Origin: Candidatus Sordicultor fermentans
GTDB lineage: Bacteria > Atribacterota > Atribacteria > Atribacterales > Caldatribacteriaceae
Assembly: GCA_002385475.1 (NCBI GenBank)
Contig: DGDO01000048.1
Coordinates: 1 to 11,222 of the forward strand
Reading direction: 5' to 3'
DNA length: 11,222 nucleotides
How positions within the stretch are numbered: the first letter of the stretch is position 1; each line of letters begins with the position of its first letter. Shown here piece by piece: positions 1-7,279 of this stretch. Made by a program: the position numbers and the translations under genes. The notes under the pieces were generated by a model. The model ran no database searches and was not told the origin of the DNA. It worked only from the letters and a program-made list of their open reading frames with translations.

Positions 1-272
1 CTCAAAAGCTTGAATAAGAAAGAGACAAAAATAGTTTAACGACGAGAAAAACTGGAGCTTTTCGCAAAATAGGTAATGGCTGTTAGCTCTGGTCGAAATC
101 TCAGGTCATAAACCAAAGACTCATGTTGGCGTGATTATATAGTGTTCTTGTATGACACGACGATTTATCATGTTAGATTTCATTGTCCTTCTTTCATAAC
201 ATTTCCTCTGGAGATAATAGTAAGTTCATATTTGTGCAGGTTTATGCTAATTGTTCAAGCATTTTGCATATC
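1..272. other. No gene recognised at left edge
   Basis: I find no open frame with a ribosome binding site, no tRNA-like cloverleaf and no convincing terminator in this stretch. Stops occur often in all frames. It may be the far upstream region of the GH28 gene or decayed sequence next to a gene outside the window. Short readable pieces (for example around 90-145) are too small to assign. Confidence 0.5.
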
Positions 273-299
273 TTATGAAAAATATTAATTATTTCATAA
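273..299 (+). promoter_or_regulatory. Dyad TTATGAAA / TTTCATAA, candidate operator upstream of GH28
   Basis: TTATGAAA (273-280) and TTTCATAA (292-299) form perfect 8-bp inverted arms around an 11-base AT-rich spacer, about 46 bases upstream of the -35 box. The same two arms occur upstream of the LacI gene (1917-1924 and 1968-1975), but with a longer gap. In such AT-rich sequence an 8-bp dyad could arise by chance. Its recurrence in the second promoter region makes it worth listing as a possible regulator site. Confidence 0.35.
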
Positions 300-320
300 T
301 AAACTCGAGTAAAATATTTA

Positions 321-384
321 TTTTAAGAAATTTTCCACAGCATCTTGCAAGTTTTAAAAATTGTGCTATGGTGAATGCAGAAAA
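321..384 (+). repeat. Promoter-region repeat, copy 1 (upstream of GH28)
   Basis: These 64 bases align without gaps to 1956-2019 upstream of the LacI gene. I count 55 of 64 identical positions, and all nine differences are transitions. Looser similarity continues leftward to about 273, where both copies share TTATGAAAAATAT, and rightward to the ribosome binding sites. The block contains the whole core promoter, including an identical stretch over the spacer and -10 region. The simplest reading is a duplicated regulatory region that lets one regulator control both transcription units. Confidence 0.85.
345..372 (+). promoter_or_regulatory. Sigma-70-type promoter of the GH28 gene
   Basis: The -35 box TTGCAA (345-350) and -10 box TATGGT (367-372) are separated by 16 bases. 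The same boxes at the same spacing recur at 1980-2007 inside the repeated upstream region, which supports them as functional. Transcription would start near 378-381, downstream of the ATG at 375, so that ATG is unlikely to be the true start of the GH28 gene. Confidence 0.65.
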
Positions 385-404
385 AGTGTAAGGAGGTATG
401 TATA

Positions 405-1778
405 GTGGTGAAAATTTTTTGGTATGTTTTTTTAAGTATGATTGCCATCTTGTTTTTTACAACCGCAGCGATGGCTATAGACACTCAGGATGATTGGAAC
501 ATGGCCAGCCAGATTATTCAATCTGTACAGAGGCCAATTATTCCAGAAAAAGACTATGCAATCACTGACTTTGGCGCAATTGGTGATGGTGTAACTGATG
601 TCCGTCCTGCTATTATAAAAGCCATTGATGCTGCAAGTAATGATGGAGGAGGGCGAGTTGTTATACCTGCCGGGGAGTGGTACTGTAAAGGTCCAATCCA
701 TTTGAAAAGCAATATTAATTTGCACGTATCCGAAGGTGCGCATCTTTTATTTAGCCCCGATGCCAAAGATTATTTACCCGTAGTTCTTACCAAATATGAG
801 GGGACTAGAGTCTATAATTATTCGCCATTGATTTATGCATATGATGTTCATGATGTAGCGATTACAGGTAAAGGGATAATCGATGGAAATAAAGACAGTG
901 AATTTTTAACATTTACTTCTAAATGTAGTGAGGATGTAAACTTACTACGTCGAATGGGTGCTGAAGGTGTACCCGTTGAGGAACGTATGTTTGGTGAAGG
1001 CCATTTTTTAAGAACGTGTATGATTGAGTTTTACGATGCTGAACGTGTTTTGCTAAAAGATTATACGGTGACGAATTCTCCGTTCTGGGTTAATCATCTG
1101 AATTATACCAACCATGCTATTGTAAGCGGGATTAGCATAGATAGCCACAATGCCAATAACGACGGAGTTAATATTGAATCTAGTTCTTACGTGATAGTAG
1201 AGAGGTCAAAGTTCCGAACAGGGGATGATTCAGTTGTTATTAAATCAGGACGTGACTACTACGGTCGTTTAGTAGGAATACCCAGTGAAAATATTGTTGT
1301 GTATCAGAATGACATGGGTGGAGAAGATGGAGTTGCGCTCGGTAGTGAAATGTCGGGAGGCATTCGCAATGTTTTCTTTACTGATAATGTTCTGAGAAAT
1401 GGTAGTTCTGCTTTTCGATTCAAGTCGAATCTCGACCGTGGAGGTATGGTCGAAAATATTCGGATTCGCAACATGGATATTGATACCTTTGAACGCCTTT
1501 TCTGGTTTCAATTGAATTATCCTGGTGAACTAGGCGGATATTATCCAAGCGTTTATAAAAACATTGTATTCGAGAATATTACTGTTAAAAATGTGCAGAC
1601 TATATTTGAAGCACATGCCCCTGAAGGATTTCCTCTTCAGGATGTAACTATGAAGAACATAATAATTGAAAATGTAGAAGGCGATATACCCTTTATTATG
1701 GAAAATGTTAAGAATTTGCATTTTGAGAATGTGAAGATTGGCAATCAATATCTTGATGCTACTATTGATTGGTATTAG
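405..1778 (+). CDS. Secreted glycoside hydrolase family 28 (polygalacturonase-like)
   Basis: This is a predicted exported enzyme that hydrolyses alpha-linked galacturonosyl or related bonds of pectic polysaccharide. I chose the GTG at 405 (a GTG at 408 is also possible) because AGGAGG lies at 391-396. The ATG at 375 has no such site and lies at or before the predicted transcript start. The result is 457 residues. Residues 1-24 are a signal peptide ending AAMA. The mature part begins with the DFGAIGDGVTD pectate-lyase-fold opening common in GH28 and is rich in beta-helix repeats. The GH28 active-site motifs read NNDG (Asp253), GDD (Asp274, Asp275), GSE (313-315, in place of the classical GHG) and RFK (338-340). 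The intact acid triad argues for activity. GSE, as I recall, is typical of exo-acting or atypical members rather than fungal endo-polygalacturonases. The gene is a single transcription unit between its own promoter and a hairpin. Family is sure; exact substrate is not. Confidence 0.9.
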   Translation: MVKIFWYVFLSMIAILFFTTAAMAIDTQDDWNMASQIIQSVQRPIIPEKDYAITDFGAIGDGVTDVRPAIIKAIDAASNDGGGRVVIPAGEWYCKGPIHLKSNINLHVSEGAHLLFSPDAKDYLPVVLTKYEGTRVYNYSPLIYAYDVHDVAITGKGIIDGNKDSEFLTFTSKCSEDVNLLRRMGAEGVPVEERMFGEGHFLRTCMIEFYDAERVLLKDYTVTNSPFWVNHLNYTNHAIVSGISIDSHNANNDGVNIESSSYVIVERSKFRTGDDSVVIKSGRDYYGRLVGIPSENIVVYQNDMGGEDGVALGSEMSGGIRNVFFTDNVLRNGSSAFRFKSNLDRGGMVENIRIRNMDIDTFERLFWFQLNYPGELGGYYPSVYKNIVFENITVKNVQTIFEAHAPEGFPLQDVTMKNIIIENVEGDIPFIMENVKNLHFENVKIGNQYLDATIDWY

Positions 1779-1794
1779 GTTGTTTTCTGCTTAA

Positions 1795-1835
1795 AAAGAG
1801 TGCTGGAGATGCCTGTTTCTTCTCCAGCACTCTTT
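1795..1835 (+). terminator. Hairpin terminator after the GH28 gene
   Basis: A perfect 15-bp stem (1795-1809 pairing with 1821-1835) encloses an 11-base loop, 16 bases after the GH28 stop. The stem contains AGTGCTGGAGA and its complement. Only a short T run (TTT) lies at its 3' end, so it may terminate inefficiently or mainly protect the mRNA 3' end. It separates the GH28 gene from the LacI operon. Confidence 0.75.
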
Positions 1836-1916
1836 GATCTTAGTGGATTAAAGGTGTCCAAATGTTGTCAAATATTAAAATAGTATACCTGCTACCATTT
1901 AAATAACTTGTGCAGT

Positions 1917-1975
1917 TTATGAAAAATATGTAATAATAAACTTGTATAAAAATATTTTTAAGAAATTTTTCATAA
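1917..1975 (+). promoter_or_regulatory. Inverted TTATGAAAAAT / ATTTTTCATAA pair upstream of LacI gene
   Basis: TTATGAAAAATAT (1917-1929) and AAATTTTTCATAA (1963-1975) are inverted repeats matching at 12 of 13 positions. The right arm ends four bases before the -35 box. The left arm is identical to 273-285 upstream of the GH28 gene. This could be a pair of regulator half-sites or two separate weak sites. The spacing differs between the two promoter regions, which weakens the case for one rigid operator. Confidence 0.35.
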
Positions 1976-2019
1976 TATCTTGCAAATTTTAAAAATTGTG
2001 CTATGGTAAGCGTAGAAAA
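1956..2019 (+). repeat. Promoter-region repeat, copy 2 (upstream of LacI gene)
   Basis: This is the partner of 321-384, with 55 of 64 bases identical and no gaps. It covers the spacer, -35 and -10 boxes and the first transcribed bases. The unit extends loosely back to about 1917. Conservation is highest from the -35 box through the -10 box (27 of 28 bases), the most likely place for a shared control site. Confidence 0.85.
1980..2007 (+). promoter_or_regulatory. Sigma-70-type promoter of the LacI-led operon
   Basis: TTGCAA (1980-1985) and TATGGT (2002-2007) lie 16 bases apart, as in the GH28 promoter. The spacer holds ATTTTAAAAAT, an AT-only palindrome (1986-1996) also present as TTTTAAAAAT in copy 1. 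Transcription would start near 2013-2016, giving a short leader before the GGAGG at 2021. I see no other strong promoter before the SBP or permease genes, so this one probably drives the whole operon. Confidence 0.65.
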
Positions 2020-2029
2020 TGGAGGCAAA

Positions 2030-3034
2030 ATGGTGAAAGTAACTATAAAAGAATTAGCCCGGATAAGTGGTGTTTCTCCTTCTACCGTTTCCAGAGCACT
2101 TAATGATGATCCCGCGATAAGTGAGGAAACAAAGAGAAAAGTTATGCAGGTAGCAAGAGAACTTAATTATACTCCGGTAAGAAGCAGAAAAAAGTCTTCT
2201 ACCAGGAAGAGGAGCAGAATTATAGCTCTTATGGTCACCGATATATCCAATCCCTTTTTTCCGGAGATTGTCCATGGAGTGGAAGATTTAGCTTTTGATT
2301 TTGGCTACAGCGTGAGTTTGTGGAATACCAGAGAAGACATAGAACGGGAAAAGCAGTATGTTGAGACTCTAAAGGTAAGCGAGGTAGATGGTATTATCTT
2401 AGGGTCCTCCCGGATTAAGGAAGAGCAGATTAGAGAAATAGCAGAAGGCGATATTCCCTGTGTAATTATAAATAGGATAATTGAGAATGTTCCCAGTATT
2501 TTTGCTGACTACGAAAATGGTGCTTATCAAGCAACAAAATATCTTGTGAATTTGGGACATGAAAGAATTGCTCTAATCAATGGTCCAAATAGTGCTCAAC
2601 CCAGTTTGTGGCGAGAAAAGGGATTCCTGAGAGCTTTAAAAGAATCAGAAATAGAAGTTGATGAGAGCCTTTTGAGCTTTAATTCTCCTGTTGTAGAAGG
2701 AGGATACGTAGCCACTCTTAAATTATTAAGTATTGATAACCCTCCTACTGCTATTTTTGCTTATAACGATCTTGTAGCTCTGGGAGCTATGAAGGCAATA
2801 AGGGAGAAAAATTTGTTGGTTTCTAAGGACATTTCCGTGATTGGTTATGATGACATTTTCCTTTCCGCATACCTCGATCCGCCGCTAACTACTGTCAGCC
2901 AACCCAAATATATGATGGGTAAATTAGCTGCCGATTTACTTTTCCGATTAATAAATGGAGAAAAAGTTAAAAATAGTCAGATAAGTTTGAAACCAGAATT
3001 GATAATCAGGTCTTCTTGTGGAGTAAGAGTTTAG
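2030..3034 (+). CDS. LacI-family transcriptional regulator
   Basis: This DNA-binding repressor (334 residues) probably controls its own operon and the GH28 gene. I chose the ATG at 2030, after GGAGG at 2021-2025; GTG 2033 is a possible alternative. The open frame extends back to 2003, but an upstream start would overlap the -10 box. Residues 4-25 are the LacI helix-turn-helix (VTIKELARISGVSPSTVSRAL). Residues 64 onward form the periplasmic-binding-protein-like sensor domain, with FADYENGAYQAT, NLGHERIALI, AYNDLVALGAM, ISVIGYDD and PPLTTVSQP. Numbering matches E. coli LacI without gaps through Tyr47. The hinge is unusual: residues 51-63 are nearly all Arg, Lys or Ser, and Ser56 sits where LacI has the minor-groove lever Leu56. 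The effector is probably a sugar or uronide; nothing identifies it. Confidence 0.93.
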   Translation: MVKVTIKELARISGVSPSTVSRALNDDPAISEETKRKVMQVARELNYTPVRSRKKSSTRKRSRIIALMVTDISNPFFPEIVHGVEDLAFDFGYSVSLWNTREDIEREKQYVETLKVSEVDGIILGSSRIKEEQIREIAEGDIPCVIINRIIENVPSIFADYENGAYQATKYLVNLGHERIALINGPNSAQPSLWREKGFLRALKESEIEVDESLLSFNSPVVEGGYVATLKLLSIDNPPTAIFAYNDLVALGAMKAIREKNLLVSKDISVIGYDDIFLSAYLDPPLTTVSQPKYMMGKLAADLLFRLINGEKVKNSQISLKPELIIRSSCGVRV

Positions 3035-3046
3035 GAGAATACTAAA

Positions 3047-4180
3047 ATGACTTCCGAGGAGAGGATTTTAAAAACTTTATCTCACCAAGAACCAGACCAC
3101 GTTCCTTTTGATCTGGGAGGGACTATAGTAACTGGAATTACGAAAGGTATTTATTCCAGACTGCTGGAGTATCGAGGTTTGACCCGGGAGGTTCGAGTTC
3201 TTGACTATGTCCAGCAATTAGCTCAGATAGATGAAGATGTGGCTCGCTGGTTGGAAATAGATACAAAGTGTGGTTTCCCTGGTATATCTCGCAAAAATCC
3301 TTTGATTAAAGAAGAAGGGAATTATTTTTATTTTGAAGATGAATGGGGCATTCGATGGGGCATGCCAAAAAGTGGAGGTTTATATTTCGATGTAATTTCT
3401 AATCCACTTGCAAAGGCAGAAAATATTGACGATGTTGAGAAATATCCCTGGCCTGATCCAGGAGCCGAAATTTTAAAGGACCTGGAAGAAGAGATAGGTC
3501 GCCAGAATCAAGAAAAGATATTAATAATAGAGAGCTTTGGTTCGGGCATTTTCGAAACTGCTTTGCGGTTGCGAGGCTATGAACAGTTTCTAATAGATTT
3601 AACTCTTGCTCCTGGTCTGGCTGAAGCTATTTTGGAACAGATTTTAGAAGTTAAATTGCGCTATATCGATCTTCTAAATCAGAATTTTAAAGGAAGAATT
3701 CACATTTTGAGAGAGGGAGATGACCTGGCTACTCAACAAAGCCTCCTTATTTCTAAAGAAATGTATCAGCGGTTTATAAAACCTAAACACCGACAACTTT
3801 TTGAGTATGCAAAAAAATCGTTGGGTCCTTCTTTTTATATCTTTTTTCACTCTTGTGGAGCAGTTTATGATTTAATACCGGATTTTATTGAAGCAGGGAT
3901 TGATATATTAAACCCTGTTCAGCTTAGTGCTTCAAAGATGAATCCTGAGAAGTTAAAAAGGGATTTTGGAAAACTGATCACTTTTTGGGGAGGTGGTGTA
4001 GACACCCAGGGGACTTTATTGCGGGGGAGTAAAGATGATGTTCGTGAAGAGGTAAAAAGGAATATCGAAACTTTCGCTCCAGGAGGTGGCTACGTATTTG
4101 CAGCAGTACATAATATTCAAGATGACATACCGGTAGAAAACTTGGTGACTATGTGGGAAGCCTGGAAGTCTAAATCATGA
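3047..4180 (+). CDS. UROD-fold family protein 1 (HSCG type)
   Basis: This 377-residue protein belongs to the uroporphyrinogen decarboxylase / corrinoid methyltransferase (MtaA, MtbA) superfamily. Its reaction is unknown. The start follows AGGAG at 3033-3037, and the gene begins 12 bases after the LacI gene. The family opening ERILKTLSHQEPDHVPFDL is present. The HemE substrate motif RQAGRY is absent, so this is not a haem-pathway enzyme. His268-Ser-Cys270-Gly is the His-X-Cys pair of the zinc-dependent methyltransferases, but I see no third cysteine downstream, so zinc binding is uncertain. His355 in AAVHNIQDDIP sits where HemE has its conserved C-terminal His. The strip DILNPVQ after HSCG is shared with UROD-like protein 3. 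Position between a sugar regulator and a solute-binding protein suggests a role in processing the imported carbohydrate or a derivative. Confidence 0.85.
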   Translation: MTSEERILKTLSHQEPDHVPFDLGGTIVTGITKGIYSRLLEYRGLTREVRVLDYVQQLAQIDEDVARWLEIDTKCGFPGISRKNPLIKEEGNYFYFEDEWGIRWGMPKSGGLYFDVISNPLAKAENIDDVEKYPWPDPGAEILKDLEEEIGRQNQEKILIIESFGSGIFETALRLRGYEQFLIDLTLAPGLAEAILEQILEVKLRYIDLLNQNFKGRIHILREGDDLATQQSLLISKEMYQRFIKPKHRQLFEYAKKSLGPSFYIFFHSCGAVYDLIPDFIEAGIDILNPVQLSASKMNPEKLKRDFGKLITFWGGGVDTQGTLLRGSKDDVREEVKRNIETFAPGGGYVFAAVHNIQDDIPVENLVTMWEAWKSKS

Positions 4181-4198
4181 TTTGGGGAGGATTATAAA

Positions 4199-5479
4199 AT
4201 GAGAAAAAGAACTGCTCTGGTTAGTTTTATGGTGATATTTAGTTTTGTTCTTTTTTCCTGGGTAGTTTATGCTCAAGAAAAAACTTTGAGAATAGAATCA
4301 GATGAGTGGATTATTAATAAATTTCCAGTGCGGGAAGCAGCTGAACGATTTCAAAAAGAACATCCGGACGTTAAAGTCACAGTAGCTCCTAAGGAATATA
4401 AAGAATTTGTAAAAAGTTACCTTTTGATGTGGCAAAGCGATGAGACCACAGTGGACCTTGGAATAGGCGGAATGCCGGAACAATTAGCACCTCTCGTGGG
4501 TGCAGATTTGTTAGTGGATTTAGCAAGTGTAGTAACGGAGATAGAGGGAATTATGCCTGCTTTTTTGGATACAGCAGTTTTTAAGAAAGGCGAAGAAAGA
4601 TATTATCCAGTTATACCTTTTATGGGAGAACTGATGACCTTGAATATAAATAAAGCTCTTTATGCTGACGCAGGGTTAATCGATGCAGATGGCCAGCCTG
4701 TAGAAGCTGAAGATTGGGACCAATTTGAAAGCCAGCTTCAGAAATTGAAAGCAGTTGCTCCTGGGGCTGCTTTGAGCGTTGATTGGGGATGGAATTTCAT
4801 ATTTTACAGTTATGTTGGCGGAATTCAAGCTATGAGGGGCTCTATATATTCTCCGACCAATCCTCAATGGCTAGATTTTGAAAGTGAAGCTGCTCTAAAA
4901 TGGCTGGAGTTAAACCAGAAGTGGATCAGAGAAGGATTGGCCGCAAGCGGTACTATTACTGATGAGAACTACGGTAGGAATAATTTCAACGCCGGCATTA
5001 TACCTGCTATCTACACTGCTCACTCTCGGTTTATAGAGGCGGGAGAATATTTAGGGGAAGAGAATACTTCTATGGTTTCTCTTCCAGGAGCCAGGGAAAA
5101 TGGATCTATTGTTTACACTCATGCAGTTTATATTCCTAAGGTTTCTCCTGCTCAAGACCTTGCGAAACAGTTTATAAAAGAGCAAATGTTTTCTAAGTGG
5201 TTTCAACAATGGGGATTTAATCATTATGGAAAATTACCAGTAATAGCTGATTTCTACGATGAGGATTTGACCTGGTATCAGAAAGAAGCAGAATTGATTT
5301 TAGAAACAGTAAATCATTCGGTAGCCTTACCGAAATATAAGGGAAATGAAATGCTTTTAGATCTCTTGCAGGAAGAACTTCATCCTCTTCTTTTAGATAA
5401 ACAAACCCCGGAAGAAACTCTTTCCAATATACGAAATGAGATAGAAGCAAGAAGCATAGATATGACAAGATTAGATTAA
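4199..5479 (+). CDS. ABC transporter solute-binding protein, sugar family 1
   Basis: This extracytoplasmic binding protein (426 residues) captures a sugar or oligosaccharide for the permeases encoded next. The start follows GGGGAGG at 4184-4190 with ideal spacing. Residues 1-25 form a signal peptide (positive MRKR, hydrophobic core, cleavage after VVYA). No lipobox cysteine follows, so the mature protein would be soluble in a periplasm rather than a lipoprotein. The mature part opens with the MalE/UgpB-type pattern REAAERFQKEHPDVKVTV, and later parts (PVIPFMGELMTLNINKALYADAGL, then NFNAGIIPAIYTAHSR) fit family 1 binding proteins. Length is normal. It is the third gene of the operon and is followed by a strong hairpin that may raise its expression above that of the permeases. 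The ligand cannot be read from sequence; the neighbours suggest a uronic-acid oligosaccharide. Confidence 0.9.
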   Translation: MRKRTALVSFMVIFSFVLFSWVVYAQEKTLRIESDEWIINKFPVREAAERFQKEHPDVKVTVAPKEYKEFVKSYLLMWQSDETTVDLGIGGMPEQLAPLVGADLLVDLASVVTEIEGIMPAFLDTAVFKKGEERYYPVIPFMGELMTLNINKALYADAGLIDADGQPVEAEDWDQFESQLQKLKAVAPGAALSVDWGWNFIFYSYVGGIQAMRGSIYSPTNPQWLDFESEAALKWLELNQKWIREGLAASGTITDENYGRNNFNAGIIPAIYTAHSRFIEAGEYLGEENTSMVSLPGARENGSIVYTHAVYIPKVSPAQDLAKQFIKEQMFSKWFQQWGFNHYGKLPVIADFYDEDLTWYQKEAELILETVNHSVALPKYKGNEMLLDLLQEELHPLLLDKQTPEETLSNIRNEIEARSIDMTRLD

Positions 5480-5486
5480 GATGGCT

Positions 5487-5528
5487 AAACGGAAGGGTAG
5501 GTTAAAATTTTAACCCACCCTTCCGTTT
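5487..5528 (+). other. Long intergenic hairpin between SBP and permease genes
   Basis: Two 21-base arms (5487-5507 and 5508-5528) are complementary with one A/C mismatch (5499 against 5516). The stem starts AAACGGAAGGGT and closes through a TTAAAATTTTAA core, which would leave a small loop. Only CTATATAGG follows, with no T run, so this is not a standard terminator. It lies 8 bases after the SBP stop and 8 bases before the permease ribosome binding site. Such structures after binding-protein genes often stabilise the upstream mRNA segment or cause partial termination. Confidence 0.75.
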
Positions 5529-5549
5529 ACTATATAGGAGGGAACTAAA

Positions 5550-6446
5550 ATGATTTCTGGCAGAACTTCTAATCTTAGAGAATCAGGTGTGGCTTATTTA
5601 TTTCTTGCACCGGCCTTTTTATTTATAGTTGTTTTTATTGCTTACCCTCTGGTTTATTCTTTTTATCTCACTTTTACTGAATATGATTTTGTTTATGATT
5701 CTGCTCCCAAGTGGGTGGGTATCAAGCAATATGTCTCTATCTGGAGGGATAAGAATTTTATATCTTCTTTAAAGAACACTTTAGTTTTTGCCGTTTTCTA
5801 TTATGCCATAGTTATGTTTTTTTCTCTAATTATCGCCTTTATTATTGACGAACTTGGTAAAGGACAAACTTTTTACCAGCTTGCGGTTTATCTTCCTATT
5901 ATAGTTCCTCTTTCTTTAGCGGGGGTGATGTTTGTATGGATTCTGGACCCTACTTTTGGTGTTTTCAATCACATTCTTCGGAGCCTGGGATTTGAGGCTC
6001 TGGGTAATAAAAACTGGCTTGCAGATTATTCTACAGCTCTTCCGGCTATCGTGGTAATTACTCTCTGGAAGTATATAGGTTTTAATGTAATTATTTTTTT
6101 AGCTGGCATTCAGAGTGTGGGAAGGAGCGTTATTGAAGCTGCAAGAGTAGATGGAGTAAGTTTCTTTCAAGAAAAGTTTTTAGTAATTCTTCCCAACATT
6201 AAAATCCATCTTTCTATGGCAAGTCTTTATTCCATTGTTCAGGCAATAAAGGTTTTTGAAGTGCCTTATGTAACGACTCGTGGAGGACCAGGAACTGCTA
6301 CTCTTACTCTTTATCTTTACAGCTGGAGAACCGCTTTCGGGTATTTTAAAATGGGAAAAGCAGCTACTATTGCTTACATTACTGCGGCTTTAATTATATT
6401 TTTCTCTTTTTTAAGCAATAAATTTTTGGAGGAAAAGGGAGAATGA
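5550..6446 (+). CDS. ABC sugar transporter permease, MalF/UgpA type
   Basis: This inner-membrane subunit (298 residues) forms the translocation path with the next gene product. The start follows AGGAGGGA at 5536-5543. The protein has about six membrane segments, the first at residues 14-37 (YLFLAPAFLFIVVFIAYPLVYSF as the hydrophobic run). The cytoplasmic EAA loop that docks on the ATPase is clear: Glu196-Ala-Ala-Arg-Val-Asp-Gly, followed by the usual ILPN. The conserved VPYVTTRGGPGTATLTLYLY near the C-terminus is typical of carbohydrate-uptake permeases of this type. The stop overlaps the start of the second permease by 4 bases (ATGA), indicating translational coupling and equal stoichiometry. 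Confidence 0.93.
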   Translation: MISGRTSNLRESGVAYLFLAPAFLFIVVFIAYPLVYSFYLTFTEYDFVYDSAPKWVGIKQYVSIWRDKNFISSLKNTLVFAVFYYAIVMFFSLIIAFIIDELGKGQTFYQLAVYLPIIVPLSLAGVMFVWILDPTFGVFNHILRSLGFEALGNKNWLADYSTALPAIVVITLWKYIGFNVIIFLAGIQSVGRSVIEAARVDGVSFFQEKFLVILPNIKIHLSMASLYSIVQAIKVFEVPYVTTRGGPGTATLTLYLYSWRTAFGYFKMGKAATIAYITAALIIFFSFLSNKFLEEKGE

Positions 6447-7279
6447 TAAGAAAAAAAAGTACCTTGCTAATTTTGTATTTAATAGCTACTCTGGTTGCGT
6501 TAATTTTTCTTGCTCCTTTTGTCTGGATTATATTTACCTCTCTTAAACCAAGTAAAGAGGTTTTTTCTTATCCTATTACTTTGTTTCCTCGTTCGATTAC
6601 TCTGGAACATTATGAATACGTAATATTTAAAATGAGCGATTTCAGGCGTTACTTCTGGAATAGCACGATAATAACCGGGGTATCTTTAGCCATAATAGCC
6701 ATTTCGAGTTCTTTGGGAGGGTATGCTTTAGGGAGAAAAAATTTCTGGGGCAAAAACTGGTTTATTGCTTTTATTTTGTTAGTATTAGCTATACCTTATT
6801 CTGTTTATCTTATACCTATTTTTATTATGGAAACCCGACTGGGAATAAAGAACTCTTACCTGGCTTTAATCCTTCCTTATGTGGCTCTTAATTTGCCATG
6901 GGGGCTTTTTATTATGATGGGCACATTCCGAGGAGTTCCTTCCGAAATTGAAGATGCTGCTCGCATTGACGGGTGTTCTGAATACCAGTTGTGGTCAAAG
7001 ATTATGCTCCCCCTAGCCAAACCTGGTTTGGCAACTACGATTATTATAACTTTTATTTTTATATGGCAGGAATTCATTTATGCTGTTACTCTTCAAACTG
7101 ACGCCAGGTGGAAAACTCTCCCGGTAGGGATAGTTCATATTCGCGATGAATTGCAATCTCTGGCCTATGATAACCTTAGTGTAGCTATAATTTTATCTCT
7201 GTTGCCGCTTTTTATAGTTTTTGTGGCTTTAAAAGACTTTTTCATAAAGGGTATTGTGGAAGGAGGTCTCAAAGGTTGA
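6443..7279 (+). CDS. ABC sugar transporter permease, MalG/UgpE type
   Basis: This is the second inner-membrane subunit (278 residues) and pairs with the preceding permease. The start is the ATG of the ATGA overlap, with GGAGG at 6428-6432. It shows about six membrane segments, the N-terminal pattern PFVWIIFTSLKP and the EAA loop Glu170-Asp-Ala-Ala-Arg-Ile-Asp-Gly followed by IMLPLAKPG, both characteristic of MalG-like permeases. No ATP-binding subunit is encoded in the window. A shared, MsmX-like ATPase elsewhere in the genome, or one beyond the right edge, would be needed. The stop TGA overlaps the TTG start of the next gene, and that gene's ribosome binding site lies inside this coding region. 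Confidence 0.93.
   Translation: MIRKKSTLLILYLIATLVALIFLAPFVWIIFTSLKPSKEVFSYPITLFPRSITLEHYEYVIFKMSDFRRYFWNSTIITGVSLAIIAISSSLGGYALGRKNFWGKNWFIAFILLVLAIPYSVYLIPIFIMETRLGIKNSYLALILPYVALNLPWGLFIMMGTFRGVPSEIEDAARIDGCSEYQLWSKIMLPLAKPGLATTIIITFIFIWQEFIYAVTLQTDARWKTLPVGIVHIRDELQSLAYDNLSVAIILSLLPLFIVFVALKDFFIKGIVEGGLKG

Noticed and set aside
90..145. Possible short coding or tRNA-like piece near the left edge
   Set aside because: A T-loop-like GGTCGAAATC is present, but no acceptor stem or cloverleaf can be built. The open reading piece is under 20 codons and has no ribosome binding site.
375..404. N-terminal extension of the GH28 protein from ATG 375
   Set aside because: It lies at or upstream of the predicted transcript start and has no ribosome binding site. 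Starting at GTG 405 or 408 gives a clean signal peptide behind AGGAGG.
2003..2029. N-terminal extension of the LacI protein
   Set aside because: It overlaps the -10 box of the promoter. ATG 2030 after GGAGG gives numbering that matches E. coli LacI exactly.
3047..4180. Naming UROD-like protein 1 as HemE or as MtaA/MtbA
   Set aside because: The RQAGRY motif of HemE is missing, the third zinc cysteine of MtaA/MtbA is not found, and no corrinoid protein or haem gene is adjacent.
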